Of a stretch of 20,665 bases of DNA, positions 9,553-15,596 are shown in pieces. Origin of the DNA: a virus; the IMG/VR virus record IMGVR_UViG_3300030333_008157, positions 412 through 21,076 of that record. The stretch is one strand, 5' to 3'. The translations under genes were made by a program, and so were the position numbers. The notes beneath the pieces were generated by a model, which did not search any database, was not told the DNA's origin, and was given only the letters and a program-made list of their open reading frames with translations. Every line of letters begins with the position of its first letter. Position 1 is the first letter of the stretch.

Positions 9553-10178
9553 GAATCTCTCTGGTCTGATGCCTTACTTGTTTGCATTATGGGGGCAAAT
9601 CTACCATAACGAGAATTAGAACCTGCTCTTGCAGCTTCACCCACTAACGCATCTCTTTGCAATTGATGTTGTGGGTAAGATTTGATTGTTGCTTGAATAA
9701 CTTGAGATCCGACCTTAAGCCTTCCAAACCCCACAGGTAGAGGGGCTCCCTGACTAGCTACATTAGCTACGTTTGAAAAAATTAAAGACTCTCTCCCAGC
9801 GTCAGCGGTCAACTCTAGAGCCTCGGGTTCTGGAGGTTTTGGGGCTAAAGCAAAAGAAATAGCCGCAAACAACAAAGCTTTACCGATGTTCAAAAAGATC
9901 GCCCCTAAAGATATAGGTCCGTTACCTGTTATAGCTGGAACCAAATCAATTCTTTCGGGGTTTTTGAGTGAATCAATCTGGTATTCGTGAGTGATTCTAG
10001 TTTTATTGATTATTAAATCATAAGGCAAACCCTCTTTGTGAAGTTCAATTAACCTTCTAATAAAACCTTTTTTATTACAATCAATAGCATGAAGGGTATT
10101 TTTTGGGTTTGTAATAGCCAAAGTAAAAGTATCTCCATACTCTTGAGCTAAAATTCCATGTAGTCTTACTAAAGTCAT
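9549..10178 (-). CDS. Lambda I-like tail assembly protein
   Basis: In lambda the I protein helps assemble the tail tip and is not itself a major virion part. The frame is open back to 10286, but ATG 10178 is preferred. It gives ATGA overlap with the K-like gene and has GGAAG about 4 nt upstream, and the product (209 aa) is close to the family length. The upstream residues are Lys/Arg-rich read-through of the neighbouring gene. The N-terminal ~80 residues (MTLVRLHGILAQEYG onward) fit the ubiquitin-like fold of Lambda_tail_I. In the middle, a hydrophobic Gly/Ala stretch (GAIFLNIGKALLFAAISFAL) resembles a membrane helix, as is usual in this family. The C-terminal part has the common ASQGAPLPVGFGRLKVGSQVI segment. 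Position between K and J supports the call. Confidence 0.88.
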   Translation of the reverse strand: MTLVRLHGILAQEYGDTFTLAITNPKNTLHAIDCNKKGFIRRLIELHKEGLPYDLIINKTRITHEYQIDSLKNPERIDLVPAITGNGPISLGAIFLNIGKALLFAAISFALAPKPPEPEALELTADAGRESLIFSNVANVASQGAPLPVGFGRLKVGSQVIQATIKSYPQHQLQRDALVGEAARAGSNSRYGRFAPIMQTSKASDQRDS

Positions 10179-10594
10179 ATTACTTCCTTCACCCTTTCTA
10201 ATATATTTACATCTCCTTCTACATTTTTGGGTGTATAAATATTTATTTTTTTTGTGTTTAGGCTGTAAATTAAAAATGCCTGACAACAGGTCTCAGCCAT
10301 TTTTACGTCAAATTCAGATTCCTTCTCATCTCCCAAGACATGACTATGGAAAACAGCAACCATGTCATAGTCATCTTTAAAAAGTAGATAGTTCAAAGGG
10401 TTTATCAAGAAATGTGATTCTGGCTCTGGAGAGATATTTTTCTCCTCCTGCACTAAATATTCATTTGATTCATGGTCATAACCCAAAAACCCGCAAAGCT
10501 CCCTTCTAAAAGAAGATTTACAAATATTTATTATAGAGGATAAAGCCTCCTCTACATCCTTAAATCGAAGTGTTTCTTCCATAGCTAAATCCAT
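10175..10594 (-). CDS. JAMM/MPN-domain tail protein, N-terminal half of lambda K
   Basis: This is a stand-alone JAB1/MPN metalloprotease-like protein. With the ATG at 10594 it has 139 residues. It shows the full zinc motif: Glu32 in RRELCGFLG, then His83-Ser-His85, Ser93 and Asp96, the H-x-H-x7-S-x2-D signature. Lambda K carries a JAMM domain followed by an NlpC/P60 peptidase domain. The second domain is absent here, and the next gene follows at once. The frame is open upstream to a TTG at 10615. ATG 10594 is chosen because AGGAA lies about 4 nt before it. Either start lies inside the L gene, giving an overlap of 35-56 nt. The substrate is unknown. The catalytic residues look intact, so proteolysis during tail-tip assembly or at DNA entry is possible but inferred. 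Confidence 0.87.
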   Translation of the reverse strand: MDLAMEETLRFKDVEEALSSIINICKSSFRRELCGFLGYDHESNEYLVQEEKNISPEPESHFLINPLNYLLFKDDYDMVAVFHSHVLGDEKESEFDVKMAETCCQAFLIYSLNTKKINIYTPKNVEGDVNILERVKEVI

Positions 10595-12788
10595 CAGTTC
10601 CTGGGAATCCACCAAACCGTGGATTGTTAGGTGTAGGGTTGGGTATTCTTGTTGGATTACCTTCGTAATAACCTCGGTTAAAACCTGAGAAACTACCGCT
10701 TCCCGTCAGATGATAACCTCCAGTGTGAATATCAACTAATCCATTACTAATACTTGCGTCTCCTGTAGTTCCATCCCACCAAGCGATTAAGCTGTGTTGA
10801 CCATAAAGCAAAGGAGGACTCCCCTCAGGAAGACCTTTTCCTGTTCCACCTGTGAGGGGAGACATCAATCCCGTGCATTCCTCGTATGTTCTGGGGACTA
10901 TGTTAACAGTGTTTATGTTAAGATCGTTAGATACTGGAACAACTCTCAAAAAATCAATTTCCTCTTGGGACAAAACTCTGTTCCAGAGAGCCCACGTAGC
11001 AATATGACCATTTATACATGAAACAGTGGCTCTATCTTGGTGCTCGTAAGACAGTGAGTCGTGACCGTAATACTCAACCCCCCCAATCATAAATGCATTA
11101 GGCAGGGGTCCATAGGGTGGTCCCGCAGGGTCAGAAGATGCTGGCCATCCCGCCGTCGCAGCTTTTCTTTCTGCAAGGCTCCCGAAATTACCAAGAAAGC
11201 GACGATTTAAAATATCTGCACCTCTCACTCTATTGCTACCTTGTTTGGGGCGAGTTGGTTCTCCTTGTTGTTCTCCATTAACATAAAAATTAATTTGTGT
11301 TACTTCATTTTCTCCTTCTCCATTGATAATTTCTTGTTGGCTAGCAGTTAACCCATTTTCTAATCCTCTACCATGCGTTATAACATATTGATTCCATACC
11401 TCAAAGTCATCTTCCGTTAGTGTTTGTAAAGAAGCTAAACCTTGGCGCTGATATATATTATTTCTACTACTATTGGTGGTTGGACTAATTCTATAACCAA
11501 GGTATTCTGCTTCTATTCCACGATTCATGCCTATGCCCATATTAACGTATCTTGCCGATGGCCATACTCCGACATCTGCTTGTTTGGAGCTAGAAAAAAT
11601 ACCTGCTCGGTTAGGACTTGTAGATCTTACATTAGCAAATCCCATTAAAGTAAAGTTGCCAGTAAGCTTTCCAGTTAATTCGTTTGAGTGAAAGAATCCT
11701 GTATTTGTAGCATATCTAAGTGGAGCACTTGATGTTCCTGCAACAAATCTTACTTGGGATTGACTTCTAGTAGAACCAAGAGTCCTTCCTGAAATTCTAA
11801 CCGATGGAAAAGTTTTGTTTGTAACAGTTCCCCCTATAAATTCTATGTGAGAGTTAGCATTAAACCTTTTCCTACATGCCCCTAGCTTTTTACTACATCC
11901 GTCTTTTTGCCAATAACTAGGATTATTTGCTGGAGATTTACCAGAATTTGTAGCACCACCGTCTCCTGAAACTGCGACATATACAGTTTTTAAAGGGTAT
12001 ACTGTGTCATCGTTAGGATTAAAATCCACTGGAGGAACATTGATTGTAGGGCTTTTTACCCATACGATATCTCCTTTAAAATAACCAGAATTAGGTGTCC
12101 ACTCTGCGTAATTAGAATGGAAAAAATCTACAGGAGTAGGACTGTTAAACTGTGGAACTACAGATACCCCATCTGCATCCTTAAAAGGGTATCCATCATC
12201 TTTTTCAACGGGAAAACCTGCATATCTACAACCCTCTCCCCGATATTGGAAACCACAAAATTTAGCAACTACATTTCTAGAATTAACGCTAAAGTTTTCT
12301 AAATCTAGAGGTGAGTTTAATTCAAACTCTACAAATATCTTAGACTCTTGGGTCTTTCTGCCCATAATCCAAGTTTCATTAGTTAATTCAGCTTTAGAAT
12401 CAGCGGCACCAAAAGGATTCCCTCCTTGGAAATTTGAATCATCTAAAAATTTTACTTGGACCCTTTTCCTTACAAACTTAGCATTAATTAAATCTTTATA
12501 GTTTTGTAGGAAGTTAGTAATGATATTGTTTTTATTAGCTACTTTAATTTTTGGTCTAGCTAATTTACCATCACCGAGTATGTCAAACCCCTCTGTTTCT
12601 ATAGCTAAAGGCAAGTAGTCTACACCTTGCCAAGTAATAGATTTATCAAAATTACTACCCCCATGAAACCCCAAGAAAAGATTTGGTAGGTTAACCCTAT
12701 CAGGGAAAACCCTAAACAGTTCTAGCACAGCAGTTGGCTGCAAGTCCAACAAACTCTGAGCTACTTTATTTTTTCCTTCTGCCGCCAT
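10560..12788 (-). CDS. L-like tail-tip protein with carbohydrate-binding insert and lectin-like domain
   Basis: This 742-residue protein is much longer than lambda L (about 232 aa). Residues 1-190 match phage minor tail protein L, including NLFLGFHGGSNFDKSITWQG and FCGFQYRGEGCRYAGFP. Four cysteines, C178, C187, C298 and C305, keep the C-x8-C and C-x6-C spacing of the lambda L iron-sulphur ligands, but 110 residues separate the pairs. The insert (about 215-295) has YAEWTPNSGYFKGDIVWVK, YVAVSG and a final NNPSYWQKD, which is the aromatic and spacing pattern of family 5/12 carbohydrate-binding modules. Residues ~365-615 look like a LamG/concanavalin A-type jelly-roll, with FTLMGFANV, INFYVNGEQQ and the closing ATWALWNRVLSQEEIDFL. 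The tail is Pro/Gly-rich. This is the first gene of the leftward operon, with a promoter-like octamer 6 nt before ATG 12788. Glycan binding is inferred. Confidence 0.88.
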   Translation of the reverse strand: MAAEGKNKVAQSLLDLQPTAVLELFRVFPDRVNLPNLFLGFHGGSNFDKSITWQGVDYLPLAIETEGFDILGDGKLARPKIKVANKNNIITNFLQNYKDLINAKFVRKRVQVKFLDDSNFQGGNPFGAADSKAELTNETWIMGRKTQESKIFVEFELNSPLDLENFSVNSRNVVAKFCGFQYRGEGCRYAGFPVEKDDGYPFKDADGVSVVPQFNSPTPVDFFHSNYAEWTPNSGYFKGDIVWVKSPTINVPPVDFNPNDDTVYPLKTVYVAVSGDGGATNSGKSPANNPSYWQKDGCSKKLGACRKRFNANSHIEFIGGTVTNKTFPSVRISGRTLGSTRSQSQVRFVAGTSSAPLRYATNTGFFHSNELTGKLTGNFTLMGFANVRSTSPNRAGIFSSSKQADVGVWPSARYVNMGIGMNRGIEAEYLGYRISPTTNSSRNNIYQRQGLASLQTLTEDDFEVWNQYVITHGRGLENGLTASQQEIINGEGENEVTQINFYVNGEQQGEPTRPKQGSNRVRGADILNRRFLGNFGSLAERKAATAGWPASSDPAGPPYGPLPNAFMIGGVEYYGHDSLSYEHQDRATVSCINGHIATWALWNRVLSQEEIDFLRVVPVSNDLNINTVNIVPRTYEECTGLMSPLTGGTGKGLPEGSPPLLYGQHSLIAWWDGTTGDASISNGLVDIHTGGYHLTGSGSFSGFNRGYYEGNPTRIPNPTPNNPRFGGFPGTDGFSYGRNTSI

Positions 12789-12794
12789 GTTTAG

Positions 12795-12802
12795 ATTTAC
12801 AC
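12795..12802 (-). promoter_or_regulatory. GTGTAAAT late-promoter-like motif for the tail operon
   Basis: Read on the minus strand, GTGTAAAT ends 6 nt before the ATG of the L-like gene (CTAAAC between). The same octamer in the same arrangement precedes the holin gene and the 60-aa TM gene. A conventional TATAAT also lies on this strand at 12814-12809, with a poor TTTTCA 16 nt upstream, so sigma70-type initiation is an alternative. Confidence 0.5.
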
Positions 12803-12823
12803 TTTTTAATTATATAATATAAT
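12796..12823 (+). promoter_or_regulatory. Sigma70-like promoter of the rightward 12830 operon
   Basis: TTTACA (12796-12801) and TATAAT (12818-12823) are 16 nt apart, and the -10 box ends 6 nt before the GTG start at 12830. Initiation would fall at or next to the start codon, giving a leaderless message. The -35 box is the complement of the GTGTAAAT motif on the other strand, so the divergent signals overlap. Confidence 0.55.
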
Positions 12824-12829
12824 AAAGAT

Positions 12830-13543
12830 GTGAAAATTACACAGTTAAAAGAACCTAACGACGAGTTATGGCAACATTTTTGGGATTTCTTTATATCATC
12901 TAAGCCTTATGACTTGGGAGGAATCCGTTCCCCTTATTTAAAAAGAAAAAAAATACAGGATTTGTATGATTATTATTTTGAAAATTGCATTGTTTATATA
13001 GCAAAAGAAAATGATAAATTAAAAACAGCCATTTTCCTGCATGAAGAAGAATCTTTTTTTGATGTGACTTTCATCTTTGGGGTCTCCAAAAATTTTACCA
13101 GTGCTTCACTGATCTCGACAGTGCATGATATTTTTGATTTAGCACTTAAAGAATATAATAAAAATTATATTAAAAGTGAAATCAGACGCAAACATAAGGT
13201 GAAATCCTATAAAAAATGGATTGAAAGATACGATAAACGAGCAATAATATTCAATGACCCACCAAATACAGTAGTTTGGTGTAAAAGTAATCGGATGAAA
13301 GCTCAATTCAAAGTAGTAGGAACCAATCAAGCCACAGAACATTTAATGGGGCAGACTGCCTCTTTGACTCAAACATTCATTGGATCAATGAGAGAACTCA
13401 CTTTTGGTGAAAAAAAATACTTTTTTGATGAAAAGAGTGTTGACTTTTTACCTTCATGTGTTGTAGTCAATGGATTCCTGTCCGACGACAAAGAGAACGT
13501 AGGCAGGGTAGCACTTGAATTCATACCACAAAATGAAAAGTAA
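12830..13543 (+). CDS. Unknown 237-aa protein, possible acetyltransferase-like fold
   Basis: I do not recognise this protein with certainty. It starts at GTG 12830. An ATG two bases earlier is followed at once by TGA and cannot serve. Residues ~55-150 alternate strand-like stretches (IVYIAKENDKLKTAIFLHE, FFDVTFIFGVSKNF) with a helix and a basic KSEIRRKHKVKSYKKWIERY segment. That layout recalls GNAT acyltransferases, but no clear acetyl-CoA loop is visible. The C-terminal ~75 residues (QFKVVG to the end) seem to be a separate beta-rich part. It is the first gene of a coupled operon with the spanin-like pair and the deaminase, and lies opposite the tail operon. Its role could be structural or modifying; the sequence does not decide. 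Confidence 0.8.
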   Translation: MKITQLKEPNDELWQHFWDFFISSKPYDLGGIRSPYLKRKKIQDLYDYYFENCIVYIAKENDKLKTAIFLHEEESFFDVTFIFGVSKNFTSASLISTVHDIFDLALKEYNKNYIKSEIRRKHKVKSYKKWIERYDKRAIIFNDPPNTVVWCKSNRMKAQFKVVGTNQATEHLMGQTASLTQTFIGSMRELTFGEKKYFFDEKSVDFLPSCVVVNGFLSDDKENVGRVALEFIPQNEK

Positions 13544-13733
13544 ACCTGTTCTATACAGAGTATATAACCGCAAGGGAGAGTATCATCACGCTTACAGCGC
13601 AACCTTAAAGGGTTCTTTGCTTTGGGCTATTGATTGCGCCAAGACTGTTCACGGATCAGTTAAAGAGGTCTATGAAGATAAAACCGAAAAAGAAATCTTT
13701 ACTTCCAAGAAAGACGCAAAATGTTCTCTCTAA
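13533..13733 (+). CDS. Small unknown protein, 66 aa
   Basis: This starts at ATG 13533, inside the last codons of the upstream gene (11-nt overlap), which fits translational coupling. An in-frame ATG at 13515 would add six residues but deepen the overlap. The protein begins MKSKPVLYRVYNRKGEYHHA and contains ALLWAID-like hydrophobic and charged segments, with no signal peptide or TM helix. The lysine-rich C-terminus (SKKDAK) ends inside the next gene. It resembles small phage proteins of unknown function in size and placement only. Confidence 0.7.
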   Translation: MKSKPVLYRVYNRKGEYHHAYSATLKGSLLWAIDCAKTVHGSVKEVYEDKTEKEIFTSKKDAKCSL

Positions 13734-13969
13734 TCAAATCTGTTTTAAAATCCTTAGAATTATTTCTAAGTCTTAAAAATAAAAAATTTTATTATGATTT
13801 ACATAAAGACCACAATGATAGAGAATTTGCAATTGTTGAAGCAATTGAGCAACTTAGGCAAACTGGCAATAGCAATGATGCTGATAGGGCTGACCTCTTG
13901 CGCGAGCGTCTCAACGCAGAGCGTAAGCGATTTGAACATTTATCAGCCTTCTACACTAAGACTAAGTAA
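13721..13969 (+). CDS. Putative Rz-like inner-membrane spanin partner, 82 aa
   Basis: The frame overlaps the preceding gene by 13 nt, with ATG 13721 shortly after an AAGAAAG purine run. Residues 1-20 (MFSLIKSVLKSLELFLSLKN) are hydrophobic but interrupted by two lysines, so they look amphipathic rather than a clean TM helix. Residues ~24-75 are strongly helical and charged, with a DRADLLRERLNAERKR segment suited to a coiled coil. The lipoprotein gene begins inside it in the +1 frame, which is the classical embedded Rz/Rz1 arrangement. The spanin call therefore rests on architecture more than on the protein itself. An alternative is a small membrane-associated protein unrelated to lysis. Confidence 0.55.
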   Translation: MFSLIKSVLKSLELFLSLKNKKFYYDLHKDHNDREFAIVEAIEQLRQTGNSNDADRADLLRERLNAERKRFEHLSAFYTKTK

Positions 13970-14078
13970 AAGTATCCCTGTTCAAACCCGAGATGGGATA
14001 TATACTCCCCAGACCGACGAGGTATGGCACTCAGATGCTCGTTATCGTAGGCTTGAAAGAGAAATTTACTCTAAATGA
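13815..14078 (+). CDS. Rz1-like outer-membrane spanin lipoprotein
   Basis: The product has a type II signal peptide: basic residues, then AIAMMLIGLTSC, whose LTSC is a lipobox with the cysteine as mature residue 1. The mature part is about 59 residues, is probably anchored in the outer membrane and faces the periplasm. It ends with DEVWHSDARYRRLEREIY, a helical segment. ATG 13815 is chosen for a normal 29-residue signal peptide; ATG 13794 would add seven residues. The first 155 nt lie inside the Rz-like gene in another frame, and the stop overlaps the next start (ATGA). In known phages the Rz/Rz1 pair fuses the two membranes at the last step of lysis of Gram-negative cells. Confidence 0.72.
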   Translation: MIENLQLLKQLSNLGKLAIAMMLIGLTSCASVSTQSVSDLNIYQPSTLRLSKSIPVQTRDGIYTPQTDEVWHSDARYRRLEREIYSK

Positions 14079-14482
14079 GGGTTCCTTGGGAGAAATACGC
14101 ATTAGATTTAGCTAAAACTGCATCTCAACGGAGTGAAGATCCCCACATGAAGGTGGGGGCTTGTGCTTTAAATGAGCATAATATGGTTTTAGCCTTGGGC
14201 TACAACGGTTTAGCACCAAGAAAAGAAGTTGATGATTCGTTTTGGGAAGACAGAAATCGCCGTAGACCTTACATGATTCATGCCGAAGCTAATTGTTTAA
14301 GCCTTGTAAAAAGGGGAGAAGTAAAACTTTTAGCTGTAACTCTTTTGCCATGTTCATCTTGCGCCACGTTGATAGCATCCTATGACATTCCGAAGGTTGT
14401 CTATGGGGAGATATATGAACGGGACATGAAGTCTCTGGAGATTTTTGACTTTTATAACATAGAATGTGTAAAATTGAGTTGA
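14075..14482 (+). CDS. dCMP deaminase-like zinc enzyme
   Basis: This 135-residue protein belongs to the cytidine/deoxycytidylate deaminase superfamily. It has the zinc site in full: His69-Ala-Glu71, where Glu is the proton shuttle, and Pro92-Cys93-x2-Cys96. DPHMKVGACALNEHNMVLALGYNG is the characteristic N-terminal core; the two glycines of GYNG bind near the pyrimidine. The usual reaction is dCMP to dUMP plus ammonia, feeding dTTP synthesis. At 135 residues it is a little shorter than many phage dCMP deaminases (about 150-190), so substrate could differ. The start overlaps the stop of the lipoprotein gene. Its TGA lies inside the -35 box of the next gene's promoter. A nucleotide enzyme between lysis genes is a slightly odd setting. 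Confidence 0.85.
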   Translation: MRVPWEKYALDLAKTASQRSEDPHMKVGACALNEHNMVLALGYNGLAPRKEVDDSFWEDRNRRRPYMIHAEANCLSLVKRGEVKLLAVTLLPCSSCATLIASYDIPKVVYGEIYERDMKSLEIFDFYNIECVKLS

Positions 14483-14508
14483 CAAAGATTAAAATTCTGT
14501 AATAATAC
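14479..14508 (+). promoter_or_regulatory. Sigma70-type promoter of the outer-membrane protein gene
   Basis: A perfect TTGACA (14479-14484) is followed after 18 nt by TAATAC (14503-14508); TAATAA at 14500 with a 15-nt spacer is the alternative. The start codon is at 14515, so initiation would fall at or within a few bases of ATG. The -35 box overlaps the stop codon of the deaminase gene. Confidence 0.68.
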
Positions 14509-14514
14509 AAAAAT

Positions 14515-15198
14515 ATGAAGACACTATTGTTTAGTCTTATGACCATGTTGGGCATTGCTTTTAGCATTGCGGGTTCTCAAGCTACCACTCTTGCAACAGA
14601 TTTATCTGTTGAAGGTGGGGCATCAATCTCAAACTTTAGCACCGATAGGGGTCTAGCAACTAGGGAAGATTCCATTGGAGCTTCTGTTGCCTTGACTACC
14701 CCACTGTCACTAGGGCATTTGTCTTTCGGAGCATCTCTGTTCGATACTGATGGAGGTGGAGAGATGGATTTTGGAGCTAGCTACAGTATCGACTCTAACC
14801 TGTTTGGGCAAAAAGTCGGTCTTACGGCAGCACTAAAAGACACCGAATCTGTCTTCGGAGATAGGGAGGAATTTTCCCTTACTGCCGATTGCACTTATAT
14901 CGCAGACTTCTCTGTTGGTCTTTGGTATGAGGATAATAATGATTGGTTTGGGGTAGAGCTTGGGGTTTCTTATGACTTTGAAACACCTGTCAAAAACCTG
15001 ACACTAAGCCCTTTTGTTACAGTCAACCTTGCAGAAGAATACGAAGCTCTTGAGCTTGGTGTGAAAGCAGATTACGTGCTAACAGAAGATATTTCAATCA
15101 TTGGTAAGATTTCTTATAACGATAACGACTTTGAAGGTTCCTCTTTCGAGGTAGATAAAGAGTGGGTTGTTGGAGCAGGATTATCTTACAGCTTCTAA
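14515..15198 (+). CDS. Phage-encoded outer-membrane beta-barrel protein
   Basis: This 227-residue protein has a Sec signal peptide (MKTLLFSLMTMLGIAFSIAG, likely cut after SQA at residue 23). It continues as alternating polar and hydrophobic strands separated by Asp/Gly/Asn turns, and ends VGAGLSYSF. A C-terminal Phe at the end of an amphipathic strand is the recognition signal for outer-membrane barrel assembly. Some 8-10 strands seem possible. The middle resembles proteins with a Gcw_chp/TIGR02001-type pattern, but that is weak. It stands alone between its own promoter and a strong terminator and appears by eye richer in G+C than its neighbours, so it looks like a moron. Possible roles are receptor masking, superinfection exclusion or host surface change; all are inference. 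Confidence 0.82.
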   Translation: MKTLLFSLMTMLGIAFSIAGSQATTLATDLSVEGGASISNFSTDRGLATREDSIGASVALTTPLSLGHLSFGASLFDTDGGGEMDFGASYSIDSNLFGQKVGLTAALKDTESVFGDREEFSLTADCTYIADFSVGLWYEDNNDWFGVELGVSYDFETPVKNLTLSPFVTVNLAEEYEALELGVKADYVLTEDISIIGKISYNDNDFEGSSFEVDKEWVVGAGLSYSF

Positions 15199-15228
15199 TA
15201 ATTTAAGGTTTTTAAAAAAATAAAAGAA

Positions 15229-15255
15229 AAGCCTCCCGTAAGGGGGGCTTTTTTT
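15229..15255 (+). terminator. Rho-independent terminator after the outer-membrane protein gene
   Basis: The arms AAGCCTCCC (15229-15237) and GGGGGGCTT (15242-15250) form a 9-bp stem with one G-U pair and a GTAA loop. The T run continues to 15255. It insulates the outer-membrane protein unit from the lysis genes. Confidence 0.9.
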
Positions 15256-15262
15256 GTATCGA

Positions 15263-15270
15263 GTGTAAAT
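15263..15270 (+). promoter_or_regulatory. GTGTAAAT late-promoter-like motif for the lysis cassette
   Basis: GTGTAAAT is followed by AAATAAAC and then ATG 15279, 8 nt later. It directly follows the terminator, so the lysis genes need a start signal here. No good -35 box is seen. The 11-mer GTGTAAATAAA is identical to that before the 60-aa TM gene at 17888. Confidence 0.5.
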
Positions 15271-15278
15271 AAATAAAC

Positions 15279-15596
15279 ATGGAGCCTGAAAAGTCTATTT
15301 TAAAAGAGTTTTTAAACGGAGGATGGTTGGTGCCGCTTGTGGGTGCCGCCGCCATGTTTGCTAGATTGTTATCGGGAAACAGTGGGCTGTCTTTAAAACA
15401 ACAGTTTAAAAGAGTAATCACCGCCGCAATTGCGGCTGGTATTGCATGGTTTGTGTTAGAGCAAACAGATGTATCCTCTCTTACAAAAGCGATCACTTAT
15501 GGTATCATTGGTGTAATTAGTCCAGAAGTAATTAGCGGTATCGTGCGATTAGGAGAAAAATTCGCTAAGAACCCAGAAAAATTTATTAAAAAATGA
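15279..15596 (+). CDS. Holin-like small membrane protein
   Basis: This 105-residue protein has three hydrophobic stretches: about 14-31 (GGWLVPLVGAAAMFARLL), 46-62 (VITAAIAAGIAWFVLEQ) and 68-90 (LTKAITYGIIGVISPEVISG). A basic C-terminus (KFAKNPEKFIKK) follows. Size, three TM segments and a charged tail fit a class I holin, which forms holes in the inner membrane at the programmed time and lets the endolysin out. It is the first gene of the cassette that holds the endolysin, which supports the call. Its stop overlaps the next start (ATGA). It could instead belong to the LydA/phage_holin_3 group; I cannot separate these by eye. Confidence 0.75.
   Translation: MEPEKSILKEFLNGGWLVPLVGAAAMFARLLSGNSGLSLKQQFKRVITAAIAAGIAWFVLEQTDVSSLTKAITYGIIGVISPEVISGIVRLGEKFAKNPEKFIKK

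Noticed and set aside
10179-10286. N-terminal extension of the I-like protein from ATG 10286
   Set aside because: The added residues are Lys/Arg-rich antiparallel-frame reading of the K-like gene, and ATG 10178 has both a GGAAG sequence and an ATGA overlap.
14289-14567. Minus-strand frame of 92 codons over the deaminase end
   Set aside because: It lies opposite the zinc-site codons of the deaminase and across the promoter of the next gene; it has no start signal.
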